A model generated the notes under the pieces. It saw only the letters and a list, made by a program, of their open reading frames with translations, searched no databases and had not been told where the DNA came from. Shown piece after piece: positions 14,595 to 20,361 of a stretch of 27,638 nucleotides of DNA. Source of the stretch: a virus; IMG/VR virus record IMGVR_UViG_3300021961_000490, positions 1 through 27,638 of that record; one strand, given 5' to 3'. How positions within the stretch are numbered: the first letter of the stretch is position 1; the number at the start of each line of letters is the position of its first letter. A program made the translations under genes and the position numbers.

Positions 14595-14612
14595 ATTACT
14601 GGAGATAAGACA

Positions 14613-14912
14613 ATGTATAAATATGAGATCGTCAACACTTATCCAGACGCCTTAAGTTGCAAATTCAAGCCAAGCGACTTTAACAATGTTATTAACGTCA
14701 TGCTCTATTGTCTTTCCGAAGAAGCAAAAAAATACGATGGATATTTAACCTTCTATCTCAATGGCAAAAAATCAAGTGGGGAGCAGCTCTTACAGGCCGC
14801 AGAAGCCGACAGGGATGCTTTCTGGGAGAAGAAAAACGAGACTCACAAACAAATATCGGTTAGCACTGGCATAACTGCCTTTGTCAAGAAGACAGTTTGG
14901 GTACGAAAATAA
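14613..14912 (+). CDS. Hypothetical protein, second gene of plus-strand cassette
   Basis: This 99-residue protein starts at ATG 14613, with GGAGA about 8 nt upstream. It has an N-terminal strand-rich part (YKYEIVNTYPDALSCKF), helices (FNNVINVMLYCLSEEAKKY), a strand segment YLTFYLNGKK and a basic C-terminus. No family is recognised and no catalytic motif stands out. It lies between two UUCG hairpins, which mark the gene borders within the same transcript. Confidence 0.75.
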   Translation: MYKYEIVNTYPDALSCKFKPSDFNNVINVMLYCLSEEAKKYDGYLTFYLNGKKSSGEQLLQAAEADRDAFWEKKNETHKQISVSTGITAFVKKTVWVRK

Positions 14913-14917
14913 TAACC

Positions 14918-14933
14918 GGCCCCTTCGGGGGCC
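14918..14933 (+). other. Second UUCG-tetraloop leader hairpin
   Basis: This copy of GGCCCC-TTCG-GGGGCC is identical to the one at 14579-14594 and lies about 18 bp before the third cassette gene. The repetition suggests a deliberate element in front of each gene. Confidence 0.75.
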
Positions 14934-14951
14934 ATCATTGGGAATGAGACG

Positions 14952-15167
14952 ATGCCCGAGACAACTGACAAGATTAATTTGATGGTCGCGAATTACCGCA
15001 AAGGCATTTTGGGGACGCCTGACGCCCCTCACAGGGGCAGCAGCCTGCACCATAGGTTTTGGCAAGGCTATTTTGGCGAAGTGAAGCCCGGCCAGTTCAG
15101 AAACACCCTCATCTACCCCTGCGTTAAAGCAGGCGCCATCTGCGCCGCGCAGGACAAAAAACCGTAG
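14952..15167 (+). CDS. Small protein with weak ribosome-modulation-factor-like pattern
   Basis: The 71-residue product starts at ATG 14952 after a GGGAA-type ribosome site. Its centre, YRKGILGTPDAP followed by SSLHHRFWQGYF, resembles the GxxG...P...(R)xxWxxGY pattern of RMF and related short phage proteins. This is a motif impression only. Its last 55 bp overlap the 3' end of the convergent nuclease gene on the minus strand. A terminator 23 bp downstream ends the cassette. If it is RMF-like it could bind ribosomes; otherwise the function is unknown. Confidence 0.65.
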   Translation: MPETTDKINLMVANYRKGILGTPDAPHRGSSLHHRFWQGYFGEVKPGQFRNTLIYPCVKAGAICAAQDKKP

Positions 15168-15553
15168 ATTATGCCCCACTCCACCGACGCCAGCGGCCAT
15201 TGTGCCGCTGGTTTCGTTTTCAGGACCCCATTTTCATGCAGGCCCTCAACCTGATCCCCTCTGTAGAGCCTTATAGTGGCCGTAGGGCGATGTTCTACCA
15301 TAACCCATACCGGACTACCTATCTGAGCGTGTCGTAGCTGAAAAGCTATCTGGTGAGGGCTCAGGCGAACTTTATTCCCGGCTGTCACCACTTTCAGCTC
15401 GACGAGGACAAAGCCTTTGCCCGGCAGAGCGAGGAGGCAGTCTGGCAGGCCCAACCCAACGCGATTTTCGAGACGCGTCAGCAGCACGCCGTGCGGAGTC
15501 AAGCCCCGCTTCACTCGCTGATAAAGTTTAGCTTCAGGACCTTGTGCGGACAT
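15113..15553 (-). CDS. PD-(D/E)XK nuclease, VRR-NUC-like
   Basis: The 146-residue product, taken from ATG 15553, has an N-terminal helix (GPEAKLYQRVKRGL), then RLENRVGLGLPDCLLAL and GFVLVELKVV, followed by LSPHQIAFQLRH. The PD...ELK pair is the PD-(D/E)XK nuclease signature, and the following Ser-Pro-x-Gln helix is typical of VRR-NUC and related structure-specific nucleases. It may process recombination or packaging intermediates. The start overlaps the small terminase end by 20 bp, so the two genes are probably translated together. The C-terminal region overlaps the convergent cassette gene and its terminator. Confidence 0.8.
   Translation of the reverse strand: MSAQGPEAKLYQRVKRGLTPHGVLLTRLENRVGLGLPDCLLALPGKGFVLVELKVVTAGNKVRLSPHQIAFQLRHAQIGSPVWVMVEHRPTATIRLYRGDQVEGLHENGVLKTKPAAQWPLASVEWGIIYGFLSCAAQMAPALTQG
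15190..15220 (+). terminator. Rho-independent terminator of the plus-strand cassette
   Basis: CCAGCGGC (15190-15197) and GCCGCTGG (15204-15211) form a perfect 8-bp stem with a CATTGT loop, followed by TTTCGTTTT. It is oriented to stop plus-strand transcription and lies inside the antisense nuclease coding region. Confidence 0.85.
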
Positions 15554-16268
15554 CTGCGGGTAACGGCACGTCGTTATCAATCTGGACCTGACCCGCAAGC
15601 GGGTCATCGGGCTCGTCGGGCTCGTCGGGCGCCAGCTCGCCATCATCCTCGAACTCCTCGAGCGGCGTGAGCGACCTGACCAACTGCTCTGGCGTCACGT
15701 CGATGATCGCCTGCGGTGGCGGGCCGCCGTACATGGCTTTGATTTCCTCGAGCTTGCGCCTCACCTCATCTGCACTCATGCTGTCGATGGTGCCGTGCCT
15801 GATTTCTTTACGATCGACGTAGATCGTGCCCAGTGCCTGCCCTCGGCGATACTCTGCGCTTACAGCGGCGCCGTAGTTGCCGGCAGCCAGAGCTTGATCT
15901 CGAATGTGTTGTAAATCACGTAAATGCCTGTCGATAGTAGTGCCGTACTTTTCAGCCACCTCCCTGCGATACTGCTGAATTGCAGCGACAATTTGTGGAT
16001 TTCGGCGTGGATCGGTCAACTCGTTCGCAATCTTTGAGGCCTTCTCGGCAGGATAGCCTGCAGCTATCGCTGCTTGTTTGAGCGACTGCTTGCCCTCGCC
16101 GTCCACGAGCTCTTGAATGAACTTCCAATGCTTGGGAGAAACAGTCTTCGACTGTTCCTCGAGTGTCCCGACATCCACCTGCAAGCGCGTCTGCAGTGAA
16201 CGCTTCTTGCGATTGTCAGTTTCAAAAGGGCTCTCGTTGAAAATGTCTTTGATGTTTTTACTCGCCAT
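15534..16268 (-). CDS. terS: Terminase small subunit
   Basis: The 244-residue protein shows the terminase small-subunit pattern. A helix-turn-helix region (about 43-95) contains SPKHWKFIQELVDGEGK, SLKQAAIAAGYPAEKASKIA and RRNPQIVAAIQ. A central helical oligomerisation region follows (RREVAEKYGTTIDRHLRDL, ALAAGNYGAAVSAEYRRGQ), then an acidic C-terminus with a DEPDEPDDP repeat. It should recognise the packaging site and load the large subunit. ATG 16268 overlaps the upstream stop (TGATG), with GAGGAT 7 nt before it. Its separation from terL by an inverted cassette is unusual. The repeat array just upstream of its operon is a candidate target. Confidence 0.85.
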   Translation of the reverse strand: MASKNIKDIFNESPFETDNRKKRSLQTRLQVDVGTLEEQSKTVSPKHWKFIQELVDGEGKQSLKQAAIAAGYPAEKASKIANELTDPRRNPQIVAAIQQYRREVAEKYGTTIDRHLRDLQHIRDQALAAGNYGAAVSAEYRRGQALGTIYVDRKEIRHGTIDSMSADEVRRKLEEIKAMYGGPPPQAIIDVTPEQLVRSLTPLEEFEDDGELAPDEPDEPDDPLAGQVQIDNDVPLPADVRTRS

Positions 16269-16528
16269 CACTTGATCCTCGTGCAGGTCCAAAAATTGTC
16301 GGTCTTCAGGACGTTGAATTTTCTGCCCGTTGTCTTGCGATAGAACGTCGCAAGAGCGTTACGTGCCTTCACCGCGCCCTCTTCACTATCGATCACGAAG
16401 AAATCCCCGACAATCATCGCGGCGAACGGATATTGCGGGCGACCTGTCGCCCAGCGTCTCAAGCTGTGCCTGCGCGGAACGATCGAGCGGTTACACCGGG
16501 TTACGTCTGTTTTTTCACTTTCAAGCAT
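16268..16528 (-). CDS. DUF7303-like small protein
   Basis: The 86-residue product has a basic N-terminus (RRHSLRRW) and a domain with YPFAAMIVGDFFVI, then ATFYRKTTGRKFNV and a final WTCTRIK. This is the pattern I associate with DUF7303, a small phage domain of unknown role. A second protein of the same type lies at 18627-18872. GAGGT lies 6 nt before ATG, and the stop overlaps the terS start. Two copies of the GGTTAC repeat fall inside its 5' coding end, so that end may do double duty as a DNA site. Confidence 0.7.
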   Translation of the reverse strand: MLESEKTDVTRCNRSIVPRRHSLRRWATGRPQYPFAAMIVGDFFVIDSEEGAVKARNALATFYRKTTGRKFNVLKTDNFWTCTRIK

Positions 16529-16853
16529 GTGTTACCTCAAGTGTTACCCCACTAACTTCGTTAAGACAGTGGGAAAGTTACAGTTCTTTTATAATTGTTT
16601 CATGGAAAATTTTATATATATCAACAAATTGAAATGTTGGGGTACGTTTCGTATGTTTTTCAAAAAAAGTTACACCGGTTACGTCTGTAGGACTTAAAGT
16701 GTAACCTCATCTGTAACCACTAAAATCAATAAAAAACATACACTTACGTGATTTGGTTACACCTCTCATTGTTTTACGCATGAAACAAAAAAAAACGAAA
16801 AAAAACCATGAAACAATGTTAAAGGGCCGAAACGGGTGTAACCCGGTGTAACC
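16489..16853. repeat. Iteron-like array of GGTTACACC / GGTGTAACC in an AT-rich intergenic region
   Basis: The core GGTTACACC or its complement, allowing small changes, occurs at 16489, 16499, 16529, 16541, 16669, 16677, 16699, 16712, 16755, 16835 and 16845. A longer unit of about 20 bp, GTTACACCGG(G)TTACGTCTGT, is present at both 16490-16510 and 16669-16688. A 12-bp inverted repeat, ATTGTTTCATGG (16594-16605) and CCATGAAACAAT (16806-16817), encloses an AT-rich part with A-tracts. From 16529 to 16945 no believable gene is present. The layout fits a replication origin, a terminase-binding pac region or a multi-operator control region. Confidence 0.75.
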
Positions 16854-16945
16854 GGCTAAAATCCCACCAGTCCCGTGGTCCCTGAGCCATGAGCCCTGAT
16901 CCTCGCCCCCTGAGCACTGAGACGCGCCACAAGGCCCCTGAGCCC

Positions 16946-17404
16946 TCACAGCCTGTCCTCGTACTCACCCACAGGGGGCACCCCTGCTGGAGCCGTAGAG
17001 CTCTCTACAGGGCCACTACAGGCCATCTCAATCAGCATGTCTAAGTAGTGCCGTGCCTTGCGGAGGTCCTCGATGCCCCCCTTCGAGCGCCAGCGAGTGA
17101 TGTACTTCACCACATTCGCTTCGTTCCAGCCGAGGTTGTTCTTTGTGATATATTCGTTCGGCTGAATTGCCAAGTGCTGATAGTGAGTGCCGCCGACCTG
17201 CGTACCGAATGCGCTCGGCGCTGCCTTCGCTAGCCTTGCCCCGACTGACTTGGAAGGCGCCTTGCGTAGACGTTTGCCGCGCATGCACCAGTCCTTCAGC
17301 GTGTCGATCGGGACATTGTGTTTGCGCGAGAGCTGCTTGAGCGACACGTCGCTGTCCATCCACTCCTGCCGTATTGCGTCAACTAATTCTTGAGGATGCT
17401 GCAT
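16946..17404 (-). CDS. HTH-DUF3310 fusion protein
   Basis: The 152-residue product starts at ATG 17404 behind GGAGGG with about 7 nt spacing. Residues 1-45 look like a homeodomain-type helix-turn-helix (ELVDAIRQEW, VSLKQLSRKHNVPIDTLKDW). Residues 65-135 match DUF3310: GGTHYQHLAIQPNEYI, NVVKYITRWRSKGGIEDL and ARHYLDMLIE. DUF3310 is common in phages and its role is unclear. The HTH suggests DNA binding or a host-type invertase/transposase-like reader domain joined to it. The gene lies at the end of a run of tightly packed genes and just before the repeat array, so it could be an array-binding protein; this is a guess. Confidence 0.8.
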   Translation of the reverse strand: MQHPQELVDAIRQEWMDSDVSLKQLSRKHNVPIDTLKDWCMRGKRLRKAPSKSVGARLAKAAPSAFGTQVGGTHYQHLAIQPNEYITKNNLGWNEANVVKYITRWRSKGGIEDLRKARHYLDMLIEMACSGPVESSTAPAGVPPVGEYEDRL

Positions 17405-17405
17405 G

Positions 17406-17552
17406 TTAGCCCTCCGATTCGCCGTCGCCAACGAGCTGTTCGATTTGCTCCTCGAGCCACTCGACGCGTGCGAAAAGCGCTTCCATCTCGCGAAAGCGCT
17501 CGATCGTGTCATAAGCCTCTTCGCCTTCCAGTTCAATAATTATCTTTGCCAT
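17406..17552 (-). CDS. 48-residue acidic coiled-coil protein
   Basis: Reading from ATG 17552 gives a 48-residue product (begins MAKIIIELEGEEAYDTIERF, ends QLVGDGESEG) with heptad-like hydrophobic spacing and many Glu residues. It overlaps the acetyltransferase end by 20 bp and stops 1 bp before the next ATG, while its last codons supply the next gene's GGAGGG site. This compact packing supports it as a real gene. Its function is unknown; it may dimerise. Confidence 0.7.
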   Translation of the reverse strand: MAKIIIELEGEEAYDTIERFREMEALFARVEWLEEQIEQLVGDGESEG

Positions 17553-18003
17553 CAGCTACCCCCGTGTCATATTCGAAGTTATTTGAAAACTCGTTTTCTT
17601 GCAAAAGCCGGGCGCCGTTGCCCAAATGAAAGCGAGCAGCCTGCTCAGTCTTGGGTGACATCGTGACAACCCTGTGCTGCCCCTTGAGCGCATGCAGCAG
17701 CGAGTTGATCAGTTTTCTCCCGGCACCCTTTTGATTCGACCATAGCGAATACGGCACGACGATGTCGCCGCGCTGAGGGTCCTTCGCCGCTTCGAGAAGG
17801 TCCTCCTCTGTCTCGGGTACAAACCACGTGTAAGCAACGCACACCACCGCGTGCGTCACAACACCGAAGCCCTGCTTATCGATCAGAGCGTACACTTCGA
17901 AGGGCTCTTCAAAGCGCCTGAGGGGGCCGCCGATAAAATTCAGCGGACGCACAGGGTCCTGTTCAATTGCGTGTATAAAGTCGGCCGAGCATTTGATCAA
18001 CAC
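17533..18003 (-). CDS. GNAT-family acetyltransferase-like protein
   Basis: The 156-residue product, from GTG 18003, contains VPYSLWSNQKGAGRKLINSL, which carries the GNAT acetyl-CoA-binding pattern (Q/RxxGxG/A) between about residues 85 and 105, then VVTMSPKTEQAARFHLGNGA, the usual C-terminal strand-helix of the fold. AGAGGA lies 8 nt before GTG and overlaps the previous gene's end. Two ATG codons at 18021 and 18036 are alternatives but are less well spaced from a ribosome site. The substrate is unknown. Phage GNATs of this type are common among early genes and may modify host proteins or small molecules. Confidence 0.75.
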   Translation of the reverse strand: MLIKCSADFIHAIEQDPVRPLNFIGGPLRRFEEPFEVYALIDKQGFGVVTHAVVCVAYTWFVPETEEDLLEAAKDPQRGDIVVPYSLWSNQKGAGRKLINSLLHALKGQHRVVTMSPKTEQAARFHLGNGARLLQENEFSNNFEYDTGVADGKDNY

Positions 18004-18007
18004 AGTG

Positions 18008-18385
18008 TTAGTCCTCTTCATCCATGTCTTTTTCATCAGCCCGTAAAACTTTTATCTTTTGCCCGTCGGCCAGATAGCGCTTGTCGCCGATGAGGATTTC
18101 CTTAAGCGTCTTTGCGCCGCGATAGCTCACGACCTCATCCATCGGGAGTTGGGGAAGTACCCGGCGCACGTAGTGCGCGAGCAGGTTGTACTGGTGCAGC
18201 TTTTTTTCACCGTCTGAAAAAAAGGCAGCGAACGGCAGCCGCCTGTAAGTTTTTTTATTCAACACGGCCCAGCGGCTCGGCCCGCCACCCACTTCATAAT
18301 TCGAGGTGATGTTTGTCAGATCGATCCCGTAGGTGATCAGATTGCCTAGCGTGCCTGTTCTTGCGCGAATGCGATAGTCTGTCAT
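18008..18385 (-). CDS. Hypothetical protein
   Basis: This 125-residue protein has a basic N-terminal half (LNKKTYRRLPFAAFFSDG), a helical middle (LHQYNLLAHYVRRVLPQL) and an acidic C-terminus (ADEKDMDEED). It starts at an ATG overlapping the previous stop (ATGA). I do not recognise a family. It belongs to the tightly overlapping run from 19926 down to 16946. Confidence 0.7.
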   Translation of the reverse strand: MTDYRIRARTGTLGNLITYGIDLTNITSNYEVGGGPSRWAVLNKKTYRRLPFAAFFSDGEKKLHQYNLLAHYVRRVLPQLPMDEVVSYRGAKTLKEILIGDKRYLADGQKIKVLRADEKDMDEED

Positions 18386-18627
18386 TGTTCAATACCCGCA
18401 AAGCAGAGGTCTGCAATCTCTTGCCGAGCACGAGTGACAATGCCTAGCAATTTATCAGCCGTCGCCGCAGGATCGTCGATGGCCCCCTTGAGTGCCAAAA
18501 GAACCGCTATCTCATCGAAGCTCTTTACAAGTTTCAGATGTTCGTTCATCAGCTCGCGGCGCTTCACGTTGTGTCGCTTTGTGATTTCGTTCAAGTCTTC
18601 GACCAGCTCGCTTACATTTGCTTTCAT
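18382..18627 (-). CDS. Small helical hypothetical protein
   Basis: The 81-residue product starts at ATG 18627 (TAATG overlap, GGAGAG 7 nt upstream). It is almost all helix with heptad patterns: VSELVEDLNEITKRH, LMNEHLKLVKSFDEIAVLL and LLGIVTRARQEIADLCF. It is probably a coiled-coil dimer. An earlier ATG at 18642 lacks a ribosome site. No function is recognised. Confidence 0.7.
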   Translation of the reverse strand: MKANVSELVEDLNEITKRHNVKRRELMNEHLKLVKSFDEIAVLLALKGAIDDPAATADKLLGIVTRARQEIADLCFAGIEQ

Positions 18628-18872
18628 TATTCTACTCTCCATATTCTGATGCCGCTGCCTTCACGGCGTGCCACAAATTTCCAACCCCTTCTGAGACCAA
18701 CAGCCATAGCCGCCTTGTACGGCCTGCCGCCGCTGTCCTCATTCTCAAAGTGTGCGCTCTGGCCCGGCTCCATATGAGCGAAGGGCCACTTAGTGGAACG
18801 GGAAGTCAAGTAGGGTATCGGGATACCTTCTTCGACAACCACGGTTCGATAAACTTTCTTAACCGCTGGCAT
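18627..18872 (-). CDS. Second DUF7303-like small protein
   Basis: This 81-residue protein shares the pattern of the protein at 16268-16528: a WPFAHMEPGQSAHF segment, then AMAVGLRRGWKFVARR and a final IRIWRVE. The two are diverged but appear to have the same fold, so this is an old duplication or independent acquisition. It is coupled to both neighbours by TAATG overlaps. The function is unknown. Confidence 0.7.
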   Translation of the reverse strand: MPAVKKVYRTVVVEEGIPIPYLTSRSTKWPFAHMEPGQSAHFENEDSGGRPYKAAMAVGLRRGWKFVARREGSGIRIWRVE

Positions 18873-19054
18873 TATTTTTCCTCACAAATAATTGATGGGT
18901 TGTAGGGAGGCCAGCCCTGCTCGCCCCCCGTTGTTGCCCACAGGTTAACCATTTCGCAATAAACTGACTCGTGGTCCGTGGCGCGTGCCACGTCATCGTT
19001 GCCTGCCCAACCAAGGGCGGCCACGAGGGCCGCCGTGAAAATAAGCTGTTTCAT
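18872..19054 (-). CDS. Small exported protein with N-terminal signal peptide
   Basis: The 60-residue product starts at ATG 19054 (TAATG overlap). Residues 1-25 are a classical signal: a Lys near the start, a hydrophobic core (LIFTAALVAALGWAG) and an ARA-type cleavage site. The mature part of about 35 residues has two Cys (33 and 57) and a GWPPYNPS segment, consistent with a small periplasmic domain with one disulfide. No lipobox is present. A role at the cell envelope, such as superinfection exclusion, is a guess. Confidence 0.7.
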   Translation of the reverse strand: MKQLIFTAALVAALGWAGNDDVARATDHESVYCEMVNLWATTGGEQGWPPYNPSIICEEK

Positions 19055-19926
19055 TACAGCCCCCACCGTGCTCGGCAGATGGGGCCGATGCCGAGGCGGA
19101 CAGACTCCTCGTTTGTGAGCAGCCTGCTGCAGCAGCTACACTGGCCAGTGTTGTGGCCGTGGGCTGTGAGCGCAGCCAGCGGGTCCGCTGCCAGTGCCTG
19201 CAGCTCCTGAGCGATCTCGGCGCGGGCTTCGCGAACGGCGAAGAACTTGCCCTCTGGGCTGATCTTGCCAGCGTAATTACCGTTGTCCTTGACGTACAGG
19301 TGCCCGGCGTTTTTGCCGTTGGCTGGGGCCAGCGACACGCGCAGGCCGTTGATGACCAGCGCAGGCTTCTTCAGGCCGTTGCTCTGGGCGGAGGCAAACA
19401 GCTCGCCGATGCGGGTGAGGTCGATCACTGGGGCGTTGGCTTCGCGCTCGGCGCGTGCTGCATTGCGCTCGGCGTCGCGCACCTGCTGCTTGGCGTAGCC
19501 GTTGACGATGCACGCCAACTGCTTTTCGGACAGCTCGCCGTACTTGCGGGCTTTGCCCAGAAGGTCCTGATAAAACGGGGACCAAGTGGCGGCGACCAGC
19601 CACTGGTAACCGGCGTCGCCGATGACCGCAACGATCTGGGCCTTAGCGCCCTCGGCGTTGTTGGCTTCCTTGCGGGCCTTGCGCTCAATGCGCTGGGCGC
19701 GGGCCTTCTTGCGATCCGCTGCGGATGTCAAGAAGTAGCCCTTGCCGTTGCAGGCAAAGCAGTCCGACCGCTCCTGATAGCGGCGGACCCCTTGATACTT
19801 CCCAGTGCCGCCACAGTGGGCGCAGGGATACTGCTGGGTCTTGGCGTAAGGGCCAGACGAGGAAGAAACCTCGATCTGATCGATCGGGGTTTCTAGAGAA
19901 GAAAAGTCAAAGTCAAAGGTGTTCAT
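19054..19926 (-). CDS. DnaJ-type zinc-finger plus DUF6011-like protein
   Basis: This 290-residue protein has two zinc modules. Near the N-terminus, CAHCGGTG (C35, C38) and CFACNGKG (C56, C59) form a DnaJ-type cysteine-rich finger. At the C-terminus, CSCC (C263-C266), ESVRLGIGPIC (to C284) and a final RWGL match the DUF6011 pattern found in phage and plasmid proteins. The middle is Lys/Arg/Ala-rich and helical, with a strand pair (ALVINGLRVSL and GHLYVKDNGNYAGKI). It may bind nucleic acid or act as a chaperone-like protein. It is expressed from module B and leads a run of nine overlapping or abutting genes. Confidence 0.8.
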   Translation of the reverse strand: MNTFDFDFSSLETPIDQIEVSSSSGPYAKTQQYPCAHCGGTGKYQGVRRYQERSDCFACNGKGYFLTSAADRKKARAQRIERKARKEANNAEGAKAQIVAVIGDAGYQWLVAATWSPFYQDLLGKARKYGELSEKQLACIVNGYAKQQVRDAERNAARAEREANAPVIDLTRIGELFASAQSNGLKKPALVINGLRVSLAPANGKNAGHLYVKDNGNYAGKISPEGKFFAVREARAEIAQELQALAADPLAALTAHGHNTGQCSCCSRLLTNEESVRLGIGPICRARWGL

Positions 19927-20001
19927 GTCTGTATCCTGTATGAGGCGGGGCCGATCCCCGACTTAGTGCGAAGTATGAAGCTTATTGCTAACGACTGTCA
20001 A
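19927..20001 (-). promoter_or_regulatory. Promoter-leader module B
   Basis: On the minus strand TTGACA (plus 19996-20001) and CATACT (19972-19977) are 18 bp apart. They are followed by TTCGC, a CGGGG/CCCCG hairpin (19946-19960) and ATACAGGATA before ATG 19926. From the -10 box to the start codon it is close to module A. Confidence 0.75.
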
Positions 20002-20008
20002 CTATTAT

Positions 20009-20347
20009 TCACCACCCTCGTCGATAAATTTCTATAACTTCGTCTCGGAGCTGATCGAGCTCGTTGAGAACCCGGCCGAGCAACATCTTACGCAGCAACT
20101 GGGGAGCCGCGAGGTCAGTGGACGGCGCAGCAAGTGCCGCTATCCCAGCAGCGACGGCGTAGTCGTCGTCGCCGTTCAGCGTGTCGTAGACGTACTCGGC
20201 TCCAATAGGCGAATTGACGAGAACCTCCGCGACCCACGCAAGGGTCGTGTCGCTTGGCCAAATGTCGGGATCGTCGAATTCTTTGACAAAGTCGCGCGGG
20301 CACTCGGCAACGCAGTTCAAAATGATTTTTTTTATGTCGGCATTCAT
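20009..20347 (-). CDS. Hypothetical acidic protein
   Basis: This 112-residue acidic protein is helical, with IKKIILNCVAECP near the N-terminus, an Ala-rich middle (YAVAAGIAALAAPS) and a C-terminal LLGRVLNELDQLRDEVIEIY helix. It lies 14 bp after the antirestriction gene and probably shares its transcript from module C. No family is recognised. A role as partner of the antirestriction protein is possible but unsupported beyond position. Confidence 0.7.
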   Translation of the reverse strand: MNADIKKIILNCVAECPRDFVKEFDDPDIWPSDTTLAWVAEVLVNSPIGAEYVYDTLNGDDDYAVAAGIAALAAPSTDLAAPQLLRKMLLGRVLNELDQLRDEVIEIYRRGW

Positions 20348-20361
20348 CTGAGCTCTCCCAA

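Noticed and set aside
16707-16949. 80-codon minus-strand ORF in the iteron region
   Set aside because: It is built from A-tracts and repeats (a Phe-rich run) and lacks a ribosome site.
19153-19896. 247-codon plus-strand ORF
   Set aside because: It is antisense to the zinc-finger/DUF6011 gene, whose Cys motifs show the true strand; the product is Gly/Ala/Leu low-complexity with no ribosome site.
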